Positions 25,349 through 37,233 of a stretch of DNA of 64,000 nt are shown one piece after another. The DNA lies in contig OZ059897.1 of the NCBI GenBank assembly GCA_964057225.1, positions 21,328,001 to 21,392,000 of the forward strand, in the 5' to 3' direction. The notes under the pieces were generated by a model. It searched no databases, was not told the DNA's origin, and was given only the letters and a program-made list of their open reading frames with translations. Numbering within the stretch: the stretch's first letter is position 1; each line of letters begins with the position of its first letter. Made by a program: the position numbers and the translations under genes. The stretch is from Auanema rhodensis. Its lineage: Eukaryota > Nematoda > Chromadorea > Rhabditida > Rhabditidae.

Positions 25349-25636
25349 AGATAAAGAGATGCGGTTTTCAAAATTAGATTCCCCATGTCCATATTAGTCT
25401 AAAAACAAATTTTTATCGATATTGGTTCATGGTAACCATGACTTTGAAATTTACGTGAACTTTAATTTTATTAGATTTTGAAAAATTAGATTCCCCATGT
25501 CCATATTAGTCTAAAAACAAATTTTTATTGATATTGGTGCATGGTAACCATGACTTTGAAATTTACGTGAACTTTAATTTATGCTAATTAAATGTACACG
25601 TGATGTGCACTTGGTATGTAACTCGCTTCACGTAAA
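25349..25636 (+). repeat. 288-bp chimeric monomer 1 (64-bp deletion with filler)
   Basis: A tatCgat monomer runs normally to AACTTTAATTT (25,468), then 13 bases reading TATTAGATTTTGA replace the expected sequence, and the next monomer resumes at AAAATTAG (25,482) and runs on to a cacgtAaa end. Two monomers should take 352 bp; 288 are present, so 64 bp including the palindrome cluster and the junction CACGTG are missing. The filler ends with a TTTT run like the normal GGTTTTC, so part of it may be diverged satellite. Confidence 0.9.
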
Positions 25637-27747
25637 AGATAAAGAGATGCGGTTTTCAAAATTAGATTCCCCATGTCCATATTAGTCTAAAAACAAATTT
25701 TTATTGATATTGGTTCATGGTAACCATGACTTTGAAATTTACGTGAACTTTAATTTATGCTAATTAAATGTACACGTGATGTGCACTTGGTATGTAACTC
25801 GCTTCACGTGAAAGATAAAGAGATGCGGTTTTCAAAATTAGATTCCCCGTGTCCATATTAGTCTAAAAACAAATTTTTATTGATATTGGTTCATGGTAAC
25901 CATGACTTTGAAATTTACGTGAACTTTAATTTATGCTAATTAAATGTACACGTGATGTGCACTTGGTATGTAACTCGCTCCACGTGAAAGATAAAGAGAT
26001 GCGGTTTTCAAAATTAGATTCCCCATGTCCATATTAGTCTAAAAACAAATTTTTATTGATATTGGTTCATGGTAACCATGACTTTGAAATTTACGTGAAC
26101 TTTAATTTATGCTAATTAAATGTACACGTGATGTGCACTTGGTATGTAACTCGCTTCACGTGAAAGATAAAGAGATGCGGTTTTCAAAATTAGATTCCCC
26201 ATGTCCATATTAGTCTAAAAACAAATTTTTATTGATATTGGTTCATGGTAACCATGACTTTGAAATTTACGTGAACTTTATTTTATGCTAATTAAATGTA
26301 CACGTGATGTGCACTTGGTATGTAACTCGCTTCACGTGAAAGATAAAGAGATGCGGTTTTCAAAATTAGATTCCCCATGTCCATATTAGTCTAAAAACAA
26401 ATTTTTATTGATATTGGTGCATGGTAACCATGACTTTGAAATTTACGTGAACTTTAATTTATGCTAATTAAATGTACACGTGATGTGCACTTGGTATGTA
26501 ACTCGCTTCACGTAAAAGATGAAGAGATGCGGTTTTCAAAATTAGATTTCTCATGTCCATATTAGTCTAAAAACAAATTTTTATTGATATTGGTTCATGG
26601 TAACCATGACTTTGAAATTTACGTGAACTTTAATTTATGCTAATTAAATGTACACGTGATGTGCACTTGGTATGTAACTCGCTTCACGTGAAAGATCAAG
26701 AGATGCGGTTTTCAAAATTAGATTCCCCATGTCCATATTAGTCTAAAAACAAATTTTTATTGATATTGGTGCATGGTAACCATGACTTTGAAATTTACGT
26801 GAACTTTAATTTATGCTAATTAAATGTACACGTGATGTGCACTTGGTATGTAACTCGCTCCACGTGAAAGATAAAGAGATGCGGTTTTCAAAATTAGATT
26901 CCCCATGTCCATATTAGTCTAAAAACAAATTTTTATTGATATTGGTGCATGGTAACCATGACTTTGAAATTTACGTGAACTTTAATTTATGCTAATTAAA
27001 TGTACACGTGATGTGCACTTGGTATGTAACTCGCTTCACGTAAAAGATAAAGAGATGCGGTTTTCAAAATTAGATTCCCCATGTCCATATTAGTCTAAAA
27101 CAAATTTTTATTGATATTGGTTCATGGTAACCATGACTTTGAAATTTACGTGAACTTTAATTCATGCTAATTAAATGTACACGTGATGTGCACTTGGTAT
27201 GTAACTCGCTTCACGTGAAAGATAAAGAGATGCGGTTTTCAAAATTAGATTCCCCGTGTCCATATTAGTCTAAAAACAAATTTTTATTGATATTGGTGCA
27301 TGGTAACCATGACTTTGAAATTTACGTGAACTTTAATTTATGCTAATTAAATGTACACGTGATGTGCACTTGGTATGGAACTCGCTTCACGTGAAAGATA
27401 AAGAGATGCGGTTTTCAAAATTAGATTCCCCATGTCCATATTAGTCTAAAAACAAATTTTTATTGATATTGGTTCATGGTAACCATGACTTTGAAATTTA
27501 CGTGAACTTTAATTTATGCTAATTAAATGTACACGTGATGTGCACTTGGTATGTAACTCGCTTCACGTGAAAGATAAAGAGATTCGGTTTTCAAAATTAG
27601 ATTCCCCATGTCCATATTAGTCTAAAAACAAATTTTTATTGATATTGGTGCATGGTAACCATGACTTTGAAATTTACGTGAACTTTAATTTATGCTAATT
27701 AAATGTACACGTGATGTGCACTTGGTATGTAACTCGCTTCACGAGAA

Positions 27748-27923
27748 AGATAAAGAGATGCGGTTTTCAAAATTAGATTCCCCATGTACATATCAGTCTA
27801 AAAACAAATTTTTATTGATATTGGTTCATGGTAACCATGACTTTGAAATTTACGTGAACTTTAATTTATGCTAATTAAATGTACACGTGATGTGCACTTG
27901 GTATGTAACTCGCTTCACGTGAA
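27748..27923 (+). repeat. Variant monomer with taCatatCag (pair 2)
   Basis: It is identical to the monomer at 24,645 at the diagnostic bases and lies exactly 3,103 bp downstream, so it was copied with the tandem duplication. It opens the same spurious frame at 27,692-27,874. The equivalent monomers of later units (29,268, 33,779) have the normal sequence. Confidence 0.8.
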
Positions 27924-28275
27924 AGATAAAGAGATGCGGTTTTCAAAATTAGATTCCCCATGTCCATATTAGTCTAAAAACAAATTTTTATCGATATTGG
28001 TTCATGGTAACCATGACTTTGAAATTTACGTGAACTTTAATTTATGCTAATTAAATGTACATGTGATGTGCACTTGGTATGTAACTCGCTTCACGTGAAA
28101 GATAAAGAGATGCGGTTTTCAAAATTAGATTCCCCATGTCCATATTAGTCTAAAAACAAATTTTTATTGATATTGGTTCATGGTAACCATGACTTTGAAA
28201 TTTACGTGAACTTTAATTTATGCTAATTAAATGTACACGTGATGTGCACTTGGTATGTAACTCGCTTCACGTGAA

Positions 28276-28563
28276 AGATAAAGAGATGCGGTTTTCAAAA
28301 TTAGATTCCCCATGTCCATATTAGTCTAAAAACAAATTTTTATCGATATTGGTTCATGGTAACCATGACTTTGAAATTTACGTGAACTTTAATTTTATTA
28401 GATTTTGAAAAATTAGATTCCCCATGTCCATATTAGTCTAAAAACAAATTTTTATTGATATTGGTGCATGGTAACCATGACTTTGAAATTTACGTGAACT
28501 TTAATTTATGCTAATTAAATGTACACGTGATGTGCACTTGGTATGTAACTCGCTTCACGTAAA
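28276..28563 (+). repeat. 288-bp chimeric monomer 2
   Basis: It has the same break and filler (about 28,393-28,408) as the copy at 25,349, 2,927 bp downstream of it, and the same cacgtAaa end. Confidence 0.9.
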
Positions 28564-29971
28564 AGATAAAGAGATGCGGTTTTCAAAATTAGATTCCCCA
28601 TGTCCATATTAGTCTAAAAACAAATTTTTATTGATATTGGTTCATGGTAACCATGACTTTGAAATTTACGTGAACTTTAATTTATGCTAATTAAATGTAC
28701 ACGTGATGTGCACTTGGTATGTAACTCGCTTCACGTGAAAGATAAAGAGATGCGGTTTTCAAAATTAGATTCCCCGTGTCCATATTAGTCTAAAAACAAA
28801 TTTTTATTGATATTGGTGCATGGTAACCATGACTTTGAAATTTACGTGAACTTTAATTTATGCTAATTAAATGTACACGTGATGTGCACTTGGTATGGAA
28901 CTCGCTTCACGTGAAAGATAAAGAGATGCGGTTTTCAAAATTAGATTCCCCATGTCCATATTAGTCTAAAAACAAATTTTTATTGATATTGGTTCATGGT
29001 AACCATGACTTTGAAATTTACGTGAACTTTAATTTATGCTAATTAAATGTACACGTGATGTGCACTTGGTATGTAACTCGCTTCACGTGAAAGATAAAGA
29101 GATTCGGTTTTCAAAATTAGATTCCCCATGTCCATATTAGTCTAAAAACAAATTTTTATTGATATTGGTGCATGGTAACCATGACTTTGAAATTTACGTG
29201 AACTTTAATTTATGCTAATTAAATGTACACGTGATGTGCACTTGGTATGTAACTCGCTTCACGAGAAAGATAAAGAGATGCGGTTTTCAAAATTAGATTC
29301 CCCATGTCCATATTAGTCTAAAAACAAATTTTTATTGATATTGGTTCATGGTAACCATGACTTTGAAATTTACGTGAACTTTAATTTATGCTAATTAAAT
29401 GTACACGTGATGTGCACTTGGTATGTAACTCGCTTCACGTGAAAGATAAAGAGATGCGGTTTTCAAAATTAGATTCCCCATGTCCATATTAGTCTAAAAA
29501 CAAATTTTTATCGATATTGGTTCATGGTAACCATGACTTTGAAATTTACGTGAACTTTAATTTATGCTAATTAAATGTACATGTGATGTGCACTTGGTAT
29601 GTAACTCGCTTCACGTGAAAGATAAAGAGATGCGGTTTTCAAAATTAGATTCCCCATGTCCATATTAGTCTAAAAACAAATTTTTATTGATATTGGTTCA
29701 TGGTAACCATGACTTTGAAATTTACGTGAACTTTAATTTATGCTAAATAAATGTACACGTGATGTGCACTTGGTATGTAACTCGCTTCACGTGAAAGATA
29801 AAGAGATGCGGTTTTCAAAATTAGATTCCCCATGTCCATATTAGTCTAAAAACAAATTTTTATTGATATTGGTTCATGGTAACCATGACTTTGAAATTTA
29901 CGTGAACTTTAATTTATGCTAATTAAATGTACACGTGATGTGCACTTGGTATGTAACTCGCTTCACGTGAA

Positions 29972-31027
29972 AGATAAAGAGATGCGGTTTTCAAAATTAG
30001 ATTCCCCATGTCCATATTAGTCTAAAAACAAATTTTTATCGATATTGGTTCATGGTAACCATGACTTTGAAATTTACGTGAACTTTAATTTATGCTAATT
30101 AAATGTACACGTGATGTGCACTTGGTATGTAACTCGCTTCACGTGAAAGATAAAGAGATGCGGTTTTCAAAATTAGATTCCCCATGTCCATATTAGTCTA
30201 AAAACAAATTTTTATTGATATTGGTGCATGGTAACCATGACTTTGAAATTTACGTGAACTTTAATTTATGCTAATTAAATGTACACGTGATGTGCACTTG
30301 GTATGTAACTTGCTTCACGTGAAAGATAAAGAGATGCGGTTTTCAAAATTAGATTCCCCATGTCCATATTAGTCTAAAAACAAATTTTTATTGATATTGG
30401 TTCATGGTAACCATGACTTTGAAATTTACGTGAACTTTAATTTATGCTAATTAAATGTACACGTGATGTGCACTTGGTATGTAACTCGCTTCACGTGAAA
30501 GATAAAGAGATGCGGTTTTCAAAATTAGATTCCCCATGTCCATATTAGTCTAAAAACAAATTTTTATCGATATTGGTTCATGGTAACCATGACTTTGAAA
30601 TTTACGTGAACTTTAATTTATGCTAATTAAATGTACACGTGATGTGCACTTGGTATGTAACTCGCTTCACGTGAAAGATAAAGAGATGCGGTTTTCAAAA
30701 TTAGATTCCCCATGTCCATATTAGTCTAAAAACAAATTTTTATTGATATTGGTGCATGGTAACCATGACTTTGAAATTTACGTGAACTTTAATTTATGCT
30801 AATTAAATGTACACGTGATGTGCACTTGGTATGTAACTTGCTTCACGTGAAAGATAAAGAGATGCGGTTTTCAAAATTAGATTCCCCATGTCCATATTAG
30901 TCTAAAAACAAATTTTTATTGATATTGGTTCATGGTAACCATGACTTTGAAATTTACGTGAACTTTAATTTATGCTAATTAAATGTACACGTGATGTGCA
31001 CTTGGTATGTAACTCGCTTCACGTGAA
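29972..31027 (+). repeat. 3-monomer block doubled (2 x 528 bp) in unit A
   Basis: Monomers at 29,972, 30,148 and 30,324 (tatCgat; ggtGcatgg with acTtgc end; plain) are repeated at 30,500, 30,676 and 30,852. Unit B has one copy. Confidence 0.88.
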
Positions 31028-32786
31028 AGATAAAGAGATGCGGTTTTCAAAATTAGATTCCCCATGTCCATATTAGTCTAAAAACAATTTTTTTTGATAT
31101 TGGTGCATGGTAACCAAGACTTTGAAATTTACGTGAACTTTAATTTATGCTAATTAAATGTACACGTGATGTGCACTTGGTATGTAACTCGCTTCACGTG
31201 AAAGATGAAGAGATGCGGTTTTCAAAATTAGATTCCCCATGTCCATATTAGTCTAAAAATAAATTTTTATTGATATTGGTTCATGGTAACCATGACTTTG
31301 AAATTTACGTGAACTTTAATTTATGCTAATTAAATGTACACGTGATGTGCACTTGGTTTGTAACTCGCTCCACGTGAAAGATAAAGAGATGCGGTTTTCA
31401 AAATTAGATTCCCCATGTCCATATTAGTCTAAAAACAAATTTTTATTGATATTGGTTCATGGTAACCATGACTTTGAAATTTACGTGAACTTTAATTTAT
31501 GCTAATTAAATGTACACGTGATGTGCACTTGGTATGTAACTCGCTTCACGTGAAAGATAAAGAGATGCGGTTTTCAAAATTAGATTCCCCATGTCCATAT
31601 TAGTCTAAAAACAAATTTTTATTGATATTGGTTCATGGTAACCATGACTTTGAAATTTACGTGAACTTTATTTTATGCTAATTAAATGTACACGTGATGT
31701 GCACTTGGTATGTAACTCGCTTCACGTGAAAGATAAAGAGATGCGGTTTTCAAAATTAGATTCCCCATGTCCATATTAGTCTAAAAACAAATTTTTATTG
31801 ATATTGGTGCATGGTAACCATGACTTTGAAATTTACGTGAACTTTAATTTATGCTAATTAAATGTACACGTGATGTGCACTTGGTATGTAACTCGCTTCA
31901 CGTAAAAGATGAAGAGATGCGGTTTTCAAAATTAGATTCCTCATGTCCATATTAGTCTAAAAACAAATTTTTATTGATATTGGTGCATGGTAACCATGAC
32001 TTTGAAATTTACGTGAACTTTAATTTATGCTAATTAAATGTACACGTGATGTGCACTTGGTATGTAACTCGCTTCACGTGAAAGATCAAGAGATGCGGTT
32101 TTCAAAATTAGATTCCCCATGTCCATATTAGTCTAAAAACAAATTTTTATTGATATTGGTTCATGGTAACCATGACTTTGAAATTTACGTGAACTTTAAT
32201 TTATGCTAATTAAATGTACACGTGATGTGCACTTGGTATGTAACTCGCTTCACGTGAAAGATCAAGAGATGCGGTTTTCAAAATTAGATTCTTCATGTCC
32301 ATATTAGTCTAAAAACAAATTTTTATTGATATTGGTGCATGGTAACCATGACTTTGAAATTTACGTGAACTTTAATTTATGCTAATTAAATGTACACGTG
32401 ATGTGCACTTGGTATGTAACTCGCTTCACGTGAAAGATAAAGAGATGCGGTTTTCAAAATTAGATTCCCCATGTCCATATTAGTCTAAAAACAAATTTTT
32501 ATCGATATTGGTTCATGGTAACCATGACTTTGAAATTTACGTGAACTTTAATTTATGCTAATTAAATGTACATGTGATGTGCACTTGGTATGTAACTCGC
32601 TTCACGTGAAAGATAAAGAGATGCGGTTTTCAAAATTAGATTCCCCATGTCCATATTAGTCTAAAAACAAATTTTTATTGATATTGGTTCATGGTAACCA
32701 TGACTTTGAAATTTACGTGAACTTTAATTTATGCTAATTAAATGTACACGTGATGTGCACTTGGTATGTAACTCGCTTCACGTGAA

Positions 32787-33074
32787 AGATAAAGAGATGC
32801 GGTTTTCAAAATTAGATTCCCCATGTCCATATTAGTCTAAAAACAAATTTTTATCGATATTGGTTCATGGTAACCATGACTTTGAAATTTACGTGAACTT
32901 TAATTTTATTAGATTTTGAAAAATTAGATTCCCCATGTCCATATTAGTCTAAAAACAAATTTTTATTGATATTGGTGCATGGTAACCATGACTTTGAAAT
33001 TTACGTGAACTTTAATTTATGCTAATTAAATGTACACGTGATGTGCACTTGGTATGTAACTCGCTTCACGTAAA
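32787..33074 (+). repeat. 288-bp chimeric monomer 3
   Basis: It has the same break and filler (about 32,904-32,919), 4,511 bp after copy 2. It lies near the end of HOR unit A. Confidence 0.9.
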
Positions 33075-33250
33075 AGATAAAGAGATGCGGTTTTCAAAAT
33101 TAGATTCCCCATGTCCATATTAGTCTAAAAACAAATTTTTATTGATATTGGTTCATGGTAACCATGACTTTGAAATTTACGTGAACTTTAATTTATGCTA
33201 ATTAAATGTACACGTGATGTGCACTTGGTATGTAACTCGCTTCACGTGAA

Positions 33251-36200
33251 AGATAAAGAGATGCGGTTTTCAAAATTAGATTCCCCGTGTCCATATTAGT
33301 CTAAAAACAAATTTTTATTGATATTGGTGCATGGTAACCATGACTTTGAAATTTACGTGAACTTTAATTTATGCTAATTAAATGTACACGTGATGTGCAC
33401 TTGGTATGGAACTCGCTTCACGTGAAAGATAAAGAGATGCGGTTTTCAAAATTAGATTCCCCATGTCCATATTAGTCTAAAAACAAATTTTTATTGATAT
33501 TGGTTCATGGTAACCATGACTTTGAAATTTACGTGAACTTTAATTTATGCTAATTAAATGTACACGTGATGTGCACTTGGTATGTAACTCGCTTCACGTG
33601 AAAGATAAAGAGATTCGGTTTTCAAAATTAGATTCCCCATGTCCATATTAGTCTAAAAACAAATTTTTATTGATATTGGTGCATGGTAACCATGACTTTG
33701 AAATTTACGTGAACTTTAATTTATGCTAATTAAATGTACACGTGATGTGCACTTGGTATGTAACTCGCTTCACGAGAAAGATAAAGAGATGCGGTTTTCA
33801 AAATTAGATTCCCCATGTCCATATTAGTCTAAAAACAAATTTTTATTGATATTGGTTCATGGTAACCATGACTTTGAAATTTACGTGAACTTTAATTTAT
33901 GCTAATTAAATGTACACGTGATGTGCACTTGGTATGTAACTCGCTTCACGTGAAAGATAAAGAGATGCGGTTTTCAAAATTAGATTCCCCATGTCCATAT
34001 TAGTCTAAAAACAAATTTTTATCGATATTGGTTCATGGTAACCATGACTTTGAAATTTACGTGAACTTTAATTTATGCTAATTAAATGTACATGTGATGT
34101 GCACTTGGTATGTAACTCGCTTCACGTGAAAGATAAAGAGATGCGGTTTTCAAAATTAGATTCCCCATGTCCATATTAGTCTAAAAACAAATTTTTATTG
34201 ATATTGGTTCATGGTAACCATGACTTTGAAATTTACGTGAACTTTAATTTATGCTAAATAAATGTACACGTGATGTGCACTTGGTATGTAACTCGCTTCA
34301 CGTGAAAGATAAAGAGATGCGGTTTTCAAAATTAGATTCCCCATGTCCATATTAGTCTAAAAACAAATTTTTATTGATATTGGTTCATGGTAACCATGAC
34401 TTTGAAATTTACGTGAACTTTAATTTATGCTAATTAAATGTACACGTGATGTGCACTTGGTATGTAACTCGCTTCACGTGAAAGATAAAGAGATGCGGTT
34501 TTCAAAATTAGATTCCCCATGTCCATATTAGTCTAAAAACAAATTTTTATCGATATTGGTTCATGGTAACCATGACTTTGAAATTTACGTGAACTTTAAT
34601 TTATGCTAATTAAATGTACACGTGATGTGCACTTGGTATGTAACTCGCTTCACGTGAAAGATAAAGAGATGCGGTTTTCAAAATTAGATTCCCCATGTCC
34701 ATATTAGTCTAAAAACAAATTTTTATTGATATTGGTGCATGGTAACCATGACTTTGAAATTTACGTGAACTTTAATTTATGCTAATTAAATGTACACGTG
34801 ATGTGCACTTGGTATGTAACTTGCTTCACGTGAAAGATAAAGAGATGCGGTTTTCAAAATTAGATTCCCCATGTCCATATTAGTCTAAAAACAAATTTTT
34901 ATTGATATTGGTTCATGGTAACCATGACTTTGAAATTTACGTGAACTTTAATTTATGCTAATTAAATGTACACGTGATGTGCACTTGGTATGTAACTCGC
35001 TTCACGTGAAAGATAAAGAGATGCGGTTTTCAAAATTAGATTCCCCATGTCCATATTAGTCTAAAAACAATTTTTTTTGATATTGGTGCATGGTAACCAA
35101 GACTTTGAAATTTACGTGAACTTTAATTTATGCTAATTAAATGTACACGTGATGTGCACTTGGTATGTAACTCGCTTCACGTGAAAGATGAAGAGATGCG
35201 GTTTTCAAAATTAGATTCCCCATGTCCATATTAGTCTAAAAATAAATTTTTATTGATATTGGTTCATGGTAACCATGACTTTGAAATTTACGTGAACTTT
35301 AATTTATGCTAATTAAATGTACACGTGATGTGCACTTGGTTTGTAACTCGCTCCACGTGAAAGATAAAGAGATGCGGTTTTCAAAATTAGATTCCCCATG
35401 TCCATATTAGTCTAAAAACAAATTTTTATTGATATTGGTTCATGGTAACCATGACTTTGAAATTTACGTGAACTTTAATTTATGCTAATTAAATGTACAC
35501 GTGATGTGCACTTGGTATGTAACTCGCTTCACGTGAAAGATAAAGAGATGCGGTTTTCAAAATTAGATTCCCCATGTCCATATTAGTCTAAAAACAAATT
35601 TTTATTGATATTGGTTCATGGTAACCATGACTTTGAAATTTACGTGAACTTTATTTTATGCTAATTAAATGTACACGTGATGTGCACTTGGTATGTAACT
35701 CGCTTCACGTGAAAGATAAAGAGATGCGGTTTTCAAAATTAGATTCCCCATGTCCATATTAGTCTAAAAACAAATTTTTATTGATATTGGTGCATGGTAA
35801 CCATGACTTTGAAATTTACGTGAACTTTAATTTATGCTAATTAAATGTACACGTGATGTGCACTTGGTATGTAACTCGCTTCACGTAAAAGATGAAGAGA
35901 TGCGGTTTTCAAAATTAGATTCCTCATGTCCATATTAGTCTAAAAACAAATTTTTATTGATATTGGTGCATGGTAACCATGACTTTGAAATTTACGTGAA
36001 CTTTAATTTATGCTAATTAAATGTACACGTGATGTGCACTTGGTATGTAACTCGCTTCACGTGAAAGATCAAGAGATGCGGTTTTCAAAATTAGATTCCC
36101 CATGTCCATATTAGTCTAAAAACAAATTTTTATTGATATTGGTTCATGGTAACCATGACTTTGAAATTTACGTGAACTTTAATTTATGCTAATTAAATGT

Positions 36201-37233
36201 ACACGTGATGTGCACTTGGTATGTAACTCGCTTCACGTGAAAGATCAAGAGATGCGGTTTTCAAAATTAGATTCTTCATGTCCATATTAGTCTAAAAACA
36301 AATTTTTATTGATATTGGTGCATGGTAACCATGACTTTGAAATTTACGTGAACTTTAATTTATGCTAATTAAATGTACACGTGATGTGCACTTGGTATGT
36401 AACTCGCTTCACGTGAAAGATAAAGAGATGCGGTTTTCAAAATTAGATTCCCCATGTCCATATTAGTCTAAAAACAAATTTTTATCGATATTGGTTCATG
36501 GTAACCATGACTTTGAAATTTACGTGAACTTTAATTTATGCTAATTAAATGTACATGTGATGTGCACTTGGTATGTAACTCGCTTCACGTGAAAGATAAA
36601 GAGATGCGGTTTTCAAAATTAGATTCCCCATGTCCATATTAGTCTAAAAACAAATTTTTATTGATATTGGTTCATGGTAACCATGACTTTGAAATTTACG
36701 TGAACTTTAATTTATGCTAATTAAATGTACACGTGATGTGCACTTGGTATGTAACTCGCTTCACGTGAAAGATAAAGAGATGCGGTTTTCAAAATTAGAT
36801 TCCCCATGTCCATATTAGTCTAAAAACAAATTTTTATCGATATTGGTTCATGGTAACCATGACTTTGAAATTTACGTGAACTTTAATTTTATTAGATTTT
36901 GAAAAATTAGATTCCCCATGTCCATATTAGTCTAAAAACAAATTTTTATTGATATTGGTGCATGGTAACCATGACTTTGAAATTTACGTGAACTTTAATT
37001 TATGCTAATTAAATGTACACGTGATGTGCACTTGGTATGTAACTCGCTTCACGTAAAAGATAAAGAGATGCGGTTTTCAAAATTAGATTCCCCATGTCCA
37101 TATTAGTCTAAAAACAAATTTTTATTGATATTGGTTCATGGTAACCATGACTTTGAAATTTACGTGAACTTTAATTTATGCTAATTAAATGTACACGTGA
37201 TGTGCACTTGGTATGTAACTCGCTTCACGTGAA
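33251..37233 (+). repeat. Large HOR unit B (3,983 bp), lacking one 3-monomer block
   Basis: It follows unit A landmark for landmark, but the 3-monomer block tatCgat / ggtGcatgg+acTtgc / plain is single (34,483-35,010) instead of double, which accounts exactly for the 528-bp difference. It holds 21 ordinary monomers (one of 175 bp) plus the chimeric monomer. Confidence 0.9.
36770..37057 (+). repeat. 288-bp chimeric monomer 4
   Basis: It has the same break and filler (about 36,887-36,902), 3,983 bp after copy 3, near the end of HOR unit B. No fifth copy occurs to the right, because unit C diverges before reaching that point. Confidence 0.9.

Larger units (their letters stand above)
22710..25812 (+). 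repeat. ~3.1-kb tandem duplication, copy 1
   Basis: Landmarks: aactttaTttt (23,062), cacgtAaaagatgaag junction, gatttCtcatg (about 23,446), gatCaag (23,590), a 175-bp monomer with four As (23,942) that also has ttCatgc, ccccGtgtcc (24,117), atTcgg with cacgAGaa end (24,469), a taCatatCag monomer (24,645), acaTgtg, ctaaAtaaatg (24,997) and the 288-bp chimeric monomer (25,349). They reappear 3,103 bp later up to the loss of one monomer. Confidence 0.88.
25813..28739 (+). repeat. ~3.1-kb tandem duplication, copy 2 (2,927 bp)
   Basis: It matches copy 1 at +3,103 from 25,989 on. The ctaaAtaaatg type monomer has no counterpart: the plain monomer at 28,100 stands for two monomers of copy 1, so downstream the offset falls to 2,927. 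It ends with the second chimeric monomer (28,276-28,563) and one plain monomer. The opening monomer carries ccccGtgtcc, so it looks like a recombinant between two unit types. Confidence 0.85.
28740..33250 (+). repeat. Large HOR unit A (4,511 bp)
   Basis: Landmarks in order: ccccGtgtcc with gtatGgaac end (28,740), atTcgg with cacgAGaa end (29,092), acaTgtg, ctaaAtaaatg (29,620), a doubled 3-monomer block (29,972-31,027), a 175-bp monomer with caaTtttttttgat and ccaAgac (31,028), gatGaag with aaaaTaaat and gtTtgtaac/ctCcacg (31,203), aactttaTttt (31,555), cctCatg (31,907), gatCaag (32,083), gatCaag with ctTcatg (32,259), acaTgtg and the chimeric monomer. The composition is 24 ordinary monomers, one of them 175 bp, plus the 288-bp unit. 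Confidence 0.9.

Noticed and set aside
25466-25481. Transposon insertion or target-site duplication at the chimeric monomer
   Set aside because: Only about 13 odd bases are present, with no terminal repeats and a net loss of 64 bp. A deletion with filler explains it better.
27692-27874. Identical 60-codon open frame on the + strand
   Set aside because: It is the same spurious frame, copied with the 3,103-bp tandem duplication. Two identical copies here reflect DNA duplication, not protein conservation.
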